The translations under genes were made by a program, and so were the position numbers. From Achromobacter pestifer (GTDB lineage: Bacteria > Pseudomonadota > Gammaproteobacteria > Burkholderiales > Burkholderiaceae_B): 64,000 nucleotides of DNA. The DNA lies in the NCBI RefSeq assembly GCF_013267355.1, contig NZ_CP053985.1:2790001-2854000 (forward strand), read 5' to 3'. Shown here piece after piece: positions 41,850 through 50,256 of this stretch (the stretch's first letter is position 1; each line of letters opens with the position of its first letter). The notes under the pieces are model-generated. The model had not been told where the DNA came from. It saw nothing but the letters and a program-made list of their open reading frames with translations, and searched no databases.

Positions 41850-42410
41850 GTGAAGAGAGTATTTGATCTATTGCTCAGCCTGTTTGCCGCACTTGTGCTG
41901 CTGATACCGGTGATTATCGTCGCGCTCTTGGTCAGGCTGACTTCGCCCGGCCCCGTGCTGTACTGGAGCAACCGGGTGGGCCGCAACAACCGCATTTTCA
42001 AGATGCCAAAATTCCGCAGCATGAAAGTGGATACGCCGGCTGTTGCGACACATTTGCTGCCGGATCCCGCGGCATGTCTGACGCCTGTCGGAGGCTTCTT
42101 GCGCAAAAGCAGCCTGGACGAACTGCCGCAGCTGTGGAGCATTATCGTCGGCGACATGAGTTTTGTCGGGCCGCGTCCTGCACTGTTCAATCAGGATGAT
42201 CTGATCGCTCTGCGTACCGAGGCCGGCGTGGACGCGCTCACGCCTGGATTGACGGGATGGGCCCAAGTCAACGGCCGCGATGAATTGCCGATCCCCGATA
42301 AGGTCCGCCTGGATATCGAGTACATGGAAAGGCAGTCCGTATGGTTCGATATCCGCATTCTCTGGATGACTTTCGTCAAGGTGCTGCGCCGGGACGGCGT
42401 TTCACATTGA
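41850..42410 (+). CDS. Undecaprenyl-phosphate sugar-1-phosphate transferase (small PglC/WcaJ-type)
   Basis: A 186-residue monotopic phosphoglycosyl transferase that starts a repeat unit by moving sugar-1-phosphate to undecaprenyl phosphate. One N-terminal re-entrant hydrophobic helix (residues 5-30) is followed by the family core: FKMPKFRSM, LRKSSLDELPQLWSIIVGDMSFVGPRP (catalytic Asp-Glu) and PGLTGWAQVNGRDELP. It lacks the large N-terminal domain of WbaP/WcaJ, so it is of the PglC class. The donor is probably UDP-FucNAc or UDP-QuiNAc made by the locus. GTG start with AAGAGA before it. Confidence 0.92.
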   Translation: MKRVFDLLLSLFAALVLLIPVIIVALLVRLTSPGPVLYWSNRVGRNNRIFKMPKFRSMKVDTPAVATHLLPDPAACLTPVGGFLRKSSLDELPQLWSIIVGDMSFVGPRPALFNQDDLIALRTEAGVDALTPGLTGWAQVNGRDELPIPDKVRLDIEYMERQSVWFDIRILWMTFVKVLRRDGVSH

Positions 42411-43823
42411 TTCGGGCAAGCCTCTTTTCTCAGAGCGTTTGTCTCTGAAGATCCATCGCAAGATTGAGTAGATAACCACGGGAATCAAGGTCCAGATCAA
42501 TCCGTGGTCATAAAAAATGGGGCCCTCGCCGGGCACCTGAGAAAAATGATATCCGGCAACGGCGCCCATAATGCCAAAGGCACCCACCGTTGCGCTTGCG
42601 GTAATCGGCAGGCACGTGATCAGTGCCATGACCATGGACGCACAAACCATGGCGAAGAGTGCAATCGGCCACCCTCCAAGCGAGTAACCCGAGATGTGGA
42701 CGGCTGCAGGTGCGGTGCCACGCCCTTCGAAGCCATCGCGGCCGAAGACCCGGGTATAGATGTAGGTGCTGGGGCGACAAGCCGGTCCCATGCGGGCCTG
42801 AGCTAGGATGCCGCCGCATACATAGCCTTCTTCAGTGAACACCTGATAGTAGAACGGGTACAGGATCGCCATGCGGGTCAGGCCGGAGAATAGTGTTTCC
42901 GGGGCTCGGGTGAATGCCAGCTTGGGAGTATCCAGAGCCTCGCTCAATACCCCTTTGTCGGGGCGGACTTCTGGCAGTGTGCGCGGCGGTGTTCCGGGTG
43001 CCGATGTTTCTGGCGCGATTACCGAGGGGGCAGCGAGTTCGGGAGGAGGCGCGTTGCTGGAACTGTCCGCGTAGCGGAATACGTGGCTGGAAATCACCAG
43101 ATAAGTCGCGAACAGCGCAATGGTACCGATTCCAGCTTTGATGTATGGGCGTTTCTGGCTGTGCGCGAAGACTGTCAGAATCAGAGCGGCGGCAAAGACC
43201 AAGAACGGCCATTTCATGTTCAACAGGACCATGTAGAGAGCCACCAAGCTGGCTACGACTACCGTGGTCACCTTCCAGAACAGGGCCGAGGAACGGATCC
43301 ATCGGATTTGGGCATATACGGCCAGGAACGGCAGGATGGACATCAGGACAGCCATGGTCCAGAAGCGCAGTCCGCTAAGTATTTGAAACCGTATTTCGAC
43401 CGACGAGACCGCGTCGGTGCCCGTGCCATAGAGCGAAAATGCGTTGGCTTTCCACAAGTGGTATCCCACGTGGCCCAGCGCGAGGCCGGTTATTACCAGA
43501 TAATCAATGCGTCGGATTTCCGGAACGCGGGCGCAAAGCCGATGCACAGGTTTTTCGAGGTAGCGCCGCACCAGAATTACCACAATGGGGGTCATCAGGA
43601 ATGGCAAAAACAGCAATAACCAATATAGTGGCGTAAATATTGTCGGGAAGTTGTATATGATGGCGTAGCTGGGAATTTTTTGTAGTTGTTCTCGGCCGAA
43701 TGGAGTGGCAAAAAGCAAATTCCCAAGAACAACAGTGAGGAAGAATGCCGCCAAAAAAATAACGGGCGACATGTTCCTGATAATCCAGGGTCGTAGCGTG
43801 TCGTTCTTCAATCTATAGTCCAT
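42402..43823 (-). CDS. Polytopic membrane protein, Wzy-like candidate (paralogue A)
   Basis: A 473-residue protein with about ten hydrophobic helices, split by a large Pro-rich periplasmic loop (about residues 255-360). The loop's end has RMAILYPFYYQVF and two cysteines in GYVCGGI and MGPACRP. The protein encoded just upstream has the same plan and alignable segments, so the two are paralogues. Position after a Wzx-like flippase and number of helices suggest an O-unit polymerase or a partner, but no Wzy motif is diagnostic. Its 3' end overlaps the convergent sugar-phosphate transferase gene by nine bases. Confidence 0.65.
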   Translation of the reverse strand: MDYRLKNDTLRPWIIRNMSPVIFLAAFFLTVVLGNLLFATPFGREQLQKIPSYAIIYNFPTIFTPLYWLLLFLPFLMTPIVVILVRRYLEKPVHRLCARVPEIRRIDYLVITGLALGHVGYHLWKANAFSLYGTGTDAVSSVEIRFQILSGLRFWTMAVLMSILPFLAVYAQIRWIRSSALFWKVTTVVVASLVALYMVLLNMKWPFLVFAAALILTVFAHSQKRPYIKAGIGTIALFATYLVISSHVFRYADSSSNAPPPELAAPSVIAPETSAPGTPPRTLPEVRPDKGVLSEALDTPKLAFTRAPETLFSGLTRMAILYPFYYQVFTEEGYVCGGILAQARMGPACRPSTYIYTRVFGRDGFEGRGTAPAAVHISGYSLGGWPIALFAMVCASMVMALITCLPITASATVGAFGIMGAVAGYHFSQVPGEGPIFYDHGLIWTLIPVVIYSILRWIFRDKRSEKRGLPESM

Positions 43824-44127
43824 GGATTGCTAGGTCTTTGCAGGAGTATAGGCAAATGCTGTCGCGCCGCGTACTGTCCATAAGTCCTAAACTGTAGCGA
43901 AGTGTGAAGCTTAAGATAGGCTGATCAGCTATCAGACGCAAGCATCCCGTTTGCCTAACCCGCCAGACCCCCGACCCGCCATCCGAAGTGTGTAGTCAGA
44001 TCCTGATGTCATTCTGGCCTTGTTTCGAGGAGCCCCGGTTTGGTGCATAGGCTCAGGTGGAGGTACTTGACCTTCTGGCGCGCGCCGCAGGATCTATCGA
44101 GTCCGTTACAACCCTGGTAGCGCATGC
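43824..44127. other. Unassigned intergenic stretch
   Basis: About 300 bases between the two paralogues with no gene I can support. It must hold the promoter and ribosome site of paralogue A if that gene is not read through from paralogue B. It ends in a very strong hairpin. A TGATCAGCTATCAG-like dyad near 43921-43936 is the only other feature. Confidence 0.4.
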
Positions 44128-44177
44128 GCAAAACGAAGGGGTCATCTCGCATCGGCGAGATGACCCCTTCGTTTTGC
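44128..44177. terminator. 23-bp perfect stem-loop, probable terminator
   Basis: The left arm 44128-44150 and right arm 44155-44177 are perfect complements around a 4-base loop (ATCG). The stem begins GCAAAACG and ends CGTTTTGC, so on either strand its 3' side carries GTTTTGC. It is 38 bases beyond the stop of paralogue B and should end that transcript. Confidence 0.7.
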
Positions 44178-44214
44178 CGGAGTTGATATCCGGCGCGAGG
44201 CGTTAGGTGTCTAG

Positions 44215-45729
44215 TCAGGCATCCAGCTTTGCCAGATGGCGGTCGACGCCTTGTCCCCCTTTGCGGCGTTGGCCGATGGCGACGAAGAGCAGGATCGCAA
44301 TAGGAATCATGAAGGCGAAAATGCCGTGAGGGTAGGTGAAGCTTGCAATCAACGGCACTTGGGTAAGGTAGTAGGAAAACGAGCAAGCAGCTACCGTGAA
44401 ACCAAGGAACAACGGGCTGCCGCTGGCGGCGCCGACAGTGCCGAGAATCCCGAGGAACACGCCGCTCAGGATCATCACGCAAATCGACCAGAACATTCCC
44501 AATTCACCGTATGCAGATAACGTCGCCGGTGCCGGCTGCTGGCCTTGCGCCCAATCTACCTCAGGATACATCGCGTTGAAGACCTTGATGGGTAGCACGC
44601 AATTTGCCTCCGGCATATGCAGGAGCTTGCGGACCAGATTTCCCTGGATGCCGCAACGCTCCGATTCATCGTCGAAAATCGCTACGTAAAAGGGCATGGC
44701 TGCCGCCATGCGATGCAGTGCGTCACCGGACAGCCGCTTTATGTAGGACGCGAGCAGGTTCGTATCTAGCTTGACGGCCGGTTGAACGAGCGTAGGCACG
44801 GGAGGGGCAGTTGGAGGGGGCGGGCTGTCTTCAGGCGCTTCCGAGGGCGTTTCCGGGATATCAATCGGCGCCATCGCCTGAGGGAGTTCTTCTATTTTTG
44901 ACGTAGATTCCGGTTGCTGATGAGTGCTGGCCAGTTCTACCTCCACCGGTTCTGGCGGGGCTGGGTACATCGCGTAGCCGGTGAGGACAAACGCGAGAAC
45001 CGAAACTACGGTGACGATGATCATGTATTTCAATTTGGCCCGCGTCAAAATGAACGCAGCGACCATCATGATCAGGTAAATTAGTATTTGAGCCTTCGAG
45101 TAGGTGGCAGTGATGATGAACAGGAAGAAAACGAATGTCACCACGAAGAGGATCAAGTCTTGCGCCTTGCCACCCTGCTTTACGTATGCGATGAACGCCA
45201 GTATCGGAATAATAAGATTAATTCCGTAGGCGAACGCAAAAAAGACGAAGCCAGTATTTTCCAGCAGATTCAGGCGCCGGGTGGTTTTTGCAATGTAGTC
45301 GCCGCTGGATAGCAAGCCAAGATCCAAGGCGCCTGCCGCGTTCAGGGTAAAAAGGCAATAAGCGGCGCTCGTGAGCGCGATTAGCCAGAGCACCGAGGTA
45401 TTAATTCTCAGATCGTATGAGGCCACTTTCTCCAAGAGCGGGAGAGGGCGCTTCATGAATTTGACCGTCAACCAGGCCGCAATGGGGACGACAATGAGAG
45501 GCAGATAAAGAAGGGCAAGATAGGTAGGTGAACCGATCGACTCATAGGCCTTCGCCGCCATCGGTCCCCATCTGTTTGTAATATATTCCGCCCCGCCAGG
45601 CATCAAATAGACAGTGGCAGCCAAAACCGTGGTGACGAAGTACGAGAACAAATATAGAACCGTTGGCAGCGAGATAGTTATTTTTCTCTCTAACGCCAAG
45701 TTTCCGTGCTTCCAGAAATTGCCTAACAT
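44215..45729 (-). CDS. Polytopic membrane protein, Wzy-like candidate (paralogue B)
   Basis: A protein of about 504 residues with some ten hydrophobic helices and a long Pro-rich periplasmic loop, like paralogue A. The loop end RMAAAMPFYVAIFDDESERCG and the second cysteine (MPEANCVLP) align with paralogue A, as do PATLSAYGELGMFW and YYLTQVPLIASFTYPHGIFA. I do not recognise a family; O-antigen polymerase or a partner is inferred from context. The start used has GGAAAGG upstream; ATGs at 45747 and 45777 are alternatives. GC content is visibly lower than in flanking housekeeping genes, a common sign of transfer. Confidence 0.65.
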   Translation of the reverse strand: MLGNFWKHGNLALERKITISLPTVLYLFSYFVTTVLAATVYLMPGGAEYITNRWGPMAAKAYESIGSPTYLALLYLPLIVVPIAAWLTVKFMKRPLPLLEKVASYDLRINTSVLWLIALTSAAYCLFTLNAAGALDLGLLSSGDYIAKTTRRLNLLENTGFVFFAFAYGINLIIPILAFIAYVKQGGKAQDLILFVVTFVFFLFIITATYSKAQILIYLIMMVAAFILTRAKLKYMIIVTVVSVLAFVLTGYAMYPAPPEPVEVELASTHQQPESTSKIEELPQAMAPIDIPETPSEAPEDSPPPPTAPPVPTLVQPAVKLDTNLLASYIKRLSGDALHRMAAAMPFYVAIFDDESERCGIQGNLVRKLLHMPEANCVLPIKVFNAMYPEVDWAQGQQPAPATLSAYGELGMFWSICVMILSGVFLGILGTVGAASGSPLFLGFTVAACSFSYYLTQVPLIASFTYPHGIFAFMIPIAILLFVAIGQRRKGGQGVDRHLAKLDA

Positions 45730-46052
45730 CTGTTGATGCCTTTCCATTGAGTTTTGGAATATATGAGCGCTACGCAAAGCTCAATATTCCTACCAAATAC
45801 TTCTAAATGTTACTTTATATAGCGTTGCGGGCGTGATCCCTTACTACCTTCCCGCGGGACAGTGAACTAAGAAAGTGGGGAGTTGACAGTAAGCGGAAGT
45901 ATCACGCGAAATTGTGACGCGTATTGTAGAACTACGTAACTTAGTTGGGCCTGAAAAATCAGATTTTTACGAGCTGACTGCGCATCAAGCGGGCCTGTTG
46001 TGCGTCACAGCAACAAATAAGGCGTCGTTCCGGATACTTGAGACTGGGCAGT
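45730..46052. other. AT-richer intergenic region upstream of paralogue B
   Basis: Over 300 bases without a supportable gene. On the minus strand it carries TATATAAAG-type promoter-like sequence around 45813-45822, so paralogue B may have its own promoter. AAAATC-A-GATTTT near 45954-45968 is a short dyad. Confidence 0.4.
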
Positions 46053-47489
46053 TCAACCCTGGATGAGGCCGGATCCCAATGACCGATACAGCCTGAGCAA
46101 GCAGGTCATCAGGACTGCCGCCAAGGCTCCGAGCCAGGCCACGGCCCATCCTGCGGCTACCCAGTCCATTTGTCCGTTGTAGATGGATGGCGGTGCCAGG
46201 AAATGCATGGCGATCAGCACGGCCAGGACAAAGGCGATCATTTTCAAGTTGATCGTGAACCGGATCGCGTTCGACCCGGTCCAGAGCGTCAGGCAGAAGT
46301 AAAGGAGCGTGCTCGCCGCATATGAAATTGCGAAATAGTCGAGCGAATGGCTGCTGGACGAGTACATGTAGGCAAGAAACGCGGCGCTATTGCTGATGGC
46401 TGCCAGCACGACCAATTGCTTCAGGTGTCCGAGTACCTCGAATTTCTTCTGCGAATAGAGTGCCAGGGTGCTTAACATGATACCGAGCCCAATGAGAACC
46501 GCTCGGAAAAATGATACATGCTGCAGGTCAGGCGAAAAGTGCGCTAATTGTATTTTTGCGAATGACGCATAGACGAATATCGCGAACAGAAACAGCACGA
46601 CCAGAAGCGTGGTCGAGAACCTGATCAGTTGAGAGAGCTCCTCCTGCTTTTTCTCGCGGAACAACCGGAAGATCATGGAATGGGCTATCAGCATGATCGG
46701 CATGGAAATGAACCCTGAAATGCCGATCAGAAGGTCTTTCGTGAAAGCATAGCCCGCCACGCCCGGCCCTTCCACGCGCCCAAGGAAGAAGCGGTCGGTG
46801 TAGCTGTTGACGAGCATCAGCGAAAACCAGATGAACATGGGGCCGCCATAGGCCAGAAGCTTGGAATTCTCAAGCGCAGGTTCCTTCGCTGCCAGGCGGC
46901 GCTGGCGCTTGCGCAACACGCTGGTAAACCAGGTCCAGTGAATATACAGAAGCAGCGTAATGAGGCCGGCCAGAAACCCCGCGCCATAACCGGCGACGGA
47001 CAGCGCGAGCGAATGGGTGTTGGACAGGATCGCGTAGGCGGCGAACAGCAGTTGAGTAATGCTGAGGGTGATCGCGCTGATGACCTGACTGCGCATTCGC
47101 CGCTCCGGTTGGAATAGGGCGACGGCTACGTAGAATAGCCCTTGCGCAGCAGTCAGGAACAAGACGCTCGTGCTCAGCGCCCGATCATGAAACAGCGATA
47201 GAAAGATTCCGGAGGTGATCAGGGCCGTCAGCGAGGCCGAAATAATGGCTATCCGCATCACCTGCGTGACGAATGCCGCTTTCCCTTTGCGCAAGGGGAA
47301 GTAAAAGATGATCGCGCTGGCAATCCAGCTCGAAGCTATCTGTGCGCCGATCACGCCAGCGGCAATCGCGGCGGAATAGGTTACATAATCGGTGGGCGGA
47401 AAGCTCATGTACATGGCGACCATGTACACGATCATGGACAGAGCCGGGAAAACTTTCACTGCGAGGTATAGGAAGAGGCCCCGTATCAT
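46053..47489 (-). CDS. Wzx-like polysaccharide flippase (MOP superfamily)
   Basis: A 478-residue protein with about 12-14 hydrophobic helices, consistent with an O-unit flippase. Typical MOP-type features are the N-terminal helix pair after MIRGLFLYLAVKVFPALSM, a GAQIASSWIASAIIFYFPLR segment, and LLVNSYTDRFFLGRVEGP-like polar helix residues midway. It would move undecaprenyl-diphosphate-linked O-units across the inner membrane. The chosen start is the first ATG before a membrane helix, 56 bases after the preceding gene; a longer in-frame extension overlaps that gene and is not membrane-like. Lower GC than flanks. Confidence 0.8.
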   Translation of the reverse strand: MIRGLFLYLAVKVFPALSMIVYMVAMYMSFPPTDYVTYSAAIAAGVIGAQIASSWIASAIIFYFPLRKGKAAFVTQVMRIAIISASLTALITSGIFLSLFHDRALSTSVLFLTAAQGLFYVAVALFQPERRMRSQVISAITLSITQLLFAAYAILSNTHSLALSVAGYGAGFLAGLITLLLYIHWTWFTSVLRKRQRRLAAKEPALENSKLLAYGGPMFIWFSLMLVNSYTDRFFLGRVEGPGVAGYAFTKDLLIGISGFISMPIMLIAHSMIFRLFREKKQEELSQLIRFSTTLLVVLFLFAIFVYASFAKIQLAHFSPDLQHVSFFRAVLIGLGIMLSTLALYSQKKFEVLGHLKQLVVLAAISNSAAFLAYMYSSSSHSLDYFAISYAASTLLYFCLTLWTGSNAIRFTINLKMIAFVLAVLIAMHFLAPPSIYNGQMDWVAAGWAVAWLGALAAVLMTCLLRLYRSLGSGLIQG

Positions 47490-47544
47490 GCCAAAGCTAT
47501 TTAGGTAAAAAAGAAGGGTCGATGGTCGTCGCGGCTCCCGCACA

Positions 47545-48810
47545 TCACGGGTGGCCTTGCTGCTCCGAACCCTGAAAAATTGTTCGGACCAGTTTTTTTC
47601 CTTGTTGCAGGGCGGTCTTATGCTGCCGACAGAAGGCGGCTGCGCCTTGCGCGGAGAGCTGGGCGGCACCGTAATTCACGCCTGCGTTGCTTCGCAGGCA
47701 TTCAGCCAAGCCTTCTGCGGTGACGTCATCCAGAACGAGCAGGTGTGCATAGTACTCCTGTGGGATGCCAGGCAGGCGGGAAGAGACTACGGGAACGCCC
47801 GTGGCCATGTATTCCAACAGCTTGGATGGAAAGGAGTATTGCAGATAGGCGTCGCCCGGGATGCGCGCATTGACCAGAAAGCTGGCGCTGCGCGACAGCG
47901 CCTTGACGTCTTCGGGTGGGATGCTCCCCAGGTAGTGTATCTGGGGATGTTCGCTCGCGGCCCGGCGCACGGCTGCGTTCATGGAGCCTGCCCCGCATAG
48001 GACCAGGTGGACCTGACCGCCCAGTTGCTTCACGGCCTCGATGAGAATGCCTACGCCATAAGGTTCAGCCAGCCCGCCCGCGTAGAAGACAAAGCCCTTG
48101 GTCAGCCCATATTTGTTCAGAGTCTCGGAATCGTGCTGCTTCTGTGCTTCATCAGGCGCATCGCTGGCCTCCGCCACACCTTCCAGGACTGCCGTTCGTT
48201 TGCCGCTCCAGGATGGGCGCGATTGGACCAGCTCGGAGGTGATTCCTATGATGCCCGTCGCCCGGTCGCTCAGGCTCAACACCAGTGATGTGTCGATCCG
48301 CTTCAGGAAGTTGAATAGACGGCTGCGCTTGACGCCGACGTTCATGTATTGCGGCAGGTCAGGGACATAGATGTAGAAGGGGATTCGGAACCACTTGGAG
48401 AGGATCGCCGCAGAAAGCACCAGAGGAGTGTGCAGTGAGTACACCAGGATTGCCGAAGGGCGCTCACGTTTTTGGCGCAGGCACCGCCAGCCCGCGCTCA
48501 GGATGGAGATGGTGCGCGACATGTGGCTGAGAAAGGGCATGTTGATGTAGCCGACAGCCTGGGCTTGTTGTCCGTGGGCATCGACGCCTTTGAATGCCTT
48601 CAGCAAGACGGTACGGTTGCGCGGAAAGATCCGCGCGGGGTACAGGCCGATCGTTTCGACCTCGACGTCGTTTTGCCGCAGACCGTCTACGATCCGGGAT
48701 TCGAGCTTGCGCGCGGCGTACTGATGGTTCTTCTCCGCCTTGTCGTGCAGGTCGAAATACGCCTGGGGGCAAAAGAAACCCAGGTGCAGCAATCGCTTTT
48801 TTTCAGACAC
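47545..48810 (-). CDS. GT4-family glycosyltransferase
   Basis: A 421-residue GT-B glycosyltransferase. The N-terminal domain includes LLHLGFFCPQAYFDLHDKAE and the acceptor side VYSLHTPLVLSAAILSKWF. The C-terminal donor domain has GFVFYAGGLAEPYGVGIL and SFPSKLLEYMATGVPVVSS, where the glutamate in KLLEYMA is the conserved GT4 donor-site acid. It should add a sugar of the O-unit; the linkage is unknown. I start at a GTG (VSEKKRLL) with a weak GGAA before it, since upstream residues overlap waaL and lack conservation. Confidence 0.85.
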   Translation of the reverse strand: MSEKKRLLHLGFFCPQAYFDLHDKAEKNHQYAARKLESRIVDGLRQNDVEVETIGLYPARIFPRNRTVLLKAFKGVDAHGQQAQAVGYINMPFLSHMSRTISILSAGWRCLRQKRERPSAILVYSLHTPLVLSAAILSKWFRIPFYIYVPDLPQYMNVGVKRSRLFNFLKRIDTSLVLSLSDRATGIIGITSELVQSRPSWSGKRTAVLEGVAEASDAPDEAQKQHDSETLNKYGLTKGFVFYAGGLAEPYGVGILIEAVKQLGGQVHLVLCGAGSMNAAVRRAASEHPQIHYLGSIPPEDVKALSRSASFLVNARIPGDAYLQYSFPSKLLEYMATGVPVVSSRLPGIPQEYYAHLLVLDDVTAEGLAECLRSNAGVNYGAAQLSAQGAAAFCRQHKTALQQGKKLVRTIFQGSEQQGHP

Positions 48811-48830
48811 GATTTTTTCCGTTATCGCAT

Positions 48831-50135
48831 TCAGGGTATGGATTTGTGCGCGGAATGCGCGGAGAAACCGCCCGGCGCAGACATGGCCAGGAACAACGCG
48901 GCCAATGTCGCATATAGGCCGATGGTGCGCATGCCCCGGAACATCAGTTCGGTGAGGCCGAATGTCGCAAACCCCAGGCAGACGACAAGACCCATGGCGG
49001 CAGCGCATTTGCCGTCGGGGCTGCCCTGGCGCACGCGCCTGAGGAAATAGGCGCTAGGCGCAAGATATATGGCGAGCAGCGCAGCAAGCCCTGGCAGACC
49101 ATAGTTGGCCATGGCATACAGCAGATCATTGTGAGGCTCGCCAAAGTTCGCCGCAACCGTCGGCGAAACCTGGCCGCGCGCGGCCTGTTCCTGCAACTTG
49201 TCTGGGAACAGGCCGCCGCTTCCATTGCCGGTAAGCGGAGCGGCGCGGAACATTCTCCAGGCGGCAGACCATAGCTGAAGCCGTGTGCATATCGAAGTAT
49301 CAGCCAATCTGTCGTTCCGGCATTGAACGACTTCGTTGGCCGCCAGCTTCACGCGGCTGCGCAAATCGTGATTGGCGTAGAGGACAGCCGCACAGCCCAC
49401 AACGACCGCGGCAAATATGCCCGCCTTCAGGATCCAGCGTCGTTGGCTGACCAGCGCGAGCGCCACCAGGGAAAAGACGGGGACCGCCAGCCAACCACCG
49501 CGGGTCAACGTCAGCGCGAAGGCATAGATCGCCACACCGCCAGTGACAAGTTTTGCGGCGGCTTCAAGCCTGGGCCAGCGTGTCGTGCGCAATCCCAGCG
49601 CGAACAGCATGAGCACGCCCATGAGCAAGGTCAGGTTGCCGTAGGAGACAGCGTTGTACTCCTCGGGCTCTGGCCGCTGGCCGGTGGTCCAGGCCAGATG
49701 GATGATGCTGATGCTGGCGATCCAGGCGGCTGTTGCGATGCCCCACAAAGCGAGCTTGAGCCTTTCGCGGTCGATTTGCGTCAGGCTGGCGACGATCAAT
49801 GCTATCGCCCAGAAGCGGAGGCCGCGTTCAAGATCCGACCCATGCAATCTCGCATCCAACAAGGCAGAGCTGAGTAGCGGCGTCAGCGGAACCAGTGCCA
49901 GCGACGCAACCAGCGGCCAGTAGCTATGCCAATACGGCGTACGGGATGGTTCGGATTGGCGCGCCGCCAGGCACAGGCCGGCCAGGCTGAAGACGCAGGC
50001 TGCGTAGAACGCAACGCTGCCCCCGCGGCTAGTGCTGACGGTCAGGACCGGCAGCAAGCCGATACAAAGCAGCAGGGCTACATCGCATACGTTCTTGACT
50101 GCCCGGGGGGACTGAGGAGGCGTGGCGACGTCCAT
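48831..50135 (-). CDS. O-antigen ligase family protein (WaaL-like)
   Basis: A 434-residue membrane protein with about twelve helices and a periplasmic loop carrying the Wzy_C/ligase signature: LTLTRGGWLAVPVFSLVALAL in a helix, then TGNGSGGLFPDKLQEQ and NFGEPHNDLLYAMANYGLPG, where the His in PHND is the conserved WaaL residue. It joins finished polysaccharide to lipid A-core in the periplasm. Wzy polymerases can look alike, but the PHN(D/E) plus RGG pattern and position favour ligase. Start is the ATG opening MDVATPP. Confidence 0.88.
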   Translation of the reverse strand: MDVATPPQSPRAVKNVCDVALLLCIGLLPVLTVSTSRGGSVAFYAACVFSLAGLCLAARQSEPSRTPYWHSYWPLVASLALVPLTPLLSSALLDARLHGSDLERGLRFWAIALIVASLTQIDRERLKLALWGIATAAWIASISIIHLAWTTGQRPEPEEYNAVSYGNLTLLMGVLMLFALGLRTTRWPRLEAAAKLVTGGVAIYAFALTLTRGGWLAVPVFSLVALALVSQRRWILKAGIFAAVVVGCAAVLYANHDLRSRVKLAANEVVQCRNDRLADTSICTRLQLWSAAWRMFRAAPLTGNGSGGLFPDKLQEQAARGQVSPTVAANFGEPHNDLLYAMANYGLPGLAALLAIYLAPSAYFLRRVRQGSPDGKCAAAMGLVVCLGFATFGLTELMFRGMRTIGLYATLAALFLAMSAPGGFSAHSAHKSIP

Positions 50136-50256
50136 GGAAACAAGCCTGGGCAAATACTGATTGGTAGTGGCGTCGTGCTTGGAAGGACAAACTAACCAGG
50201 TGCTGGGGTATCTGGGGGCAGGCTGCCCCGATGCCGTTTGCCCGCCAGCAGCTCGA

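Noticed and set aside
44009..44482. 157-codon minus-strand frame covering the strong hairpin and the end of paralogue B
   Set aside because: It overlaps paralogue B in another frame, runs through a 23-bp palindrome and has no recognisable domain.
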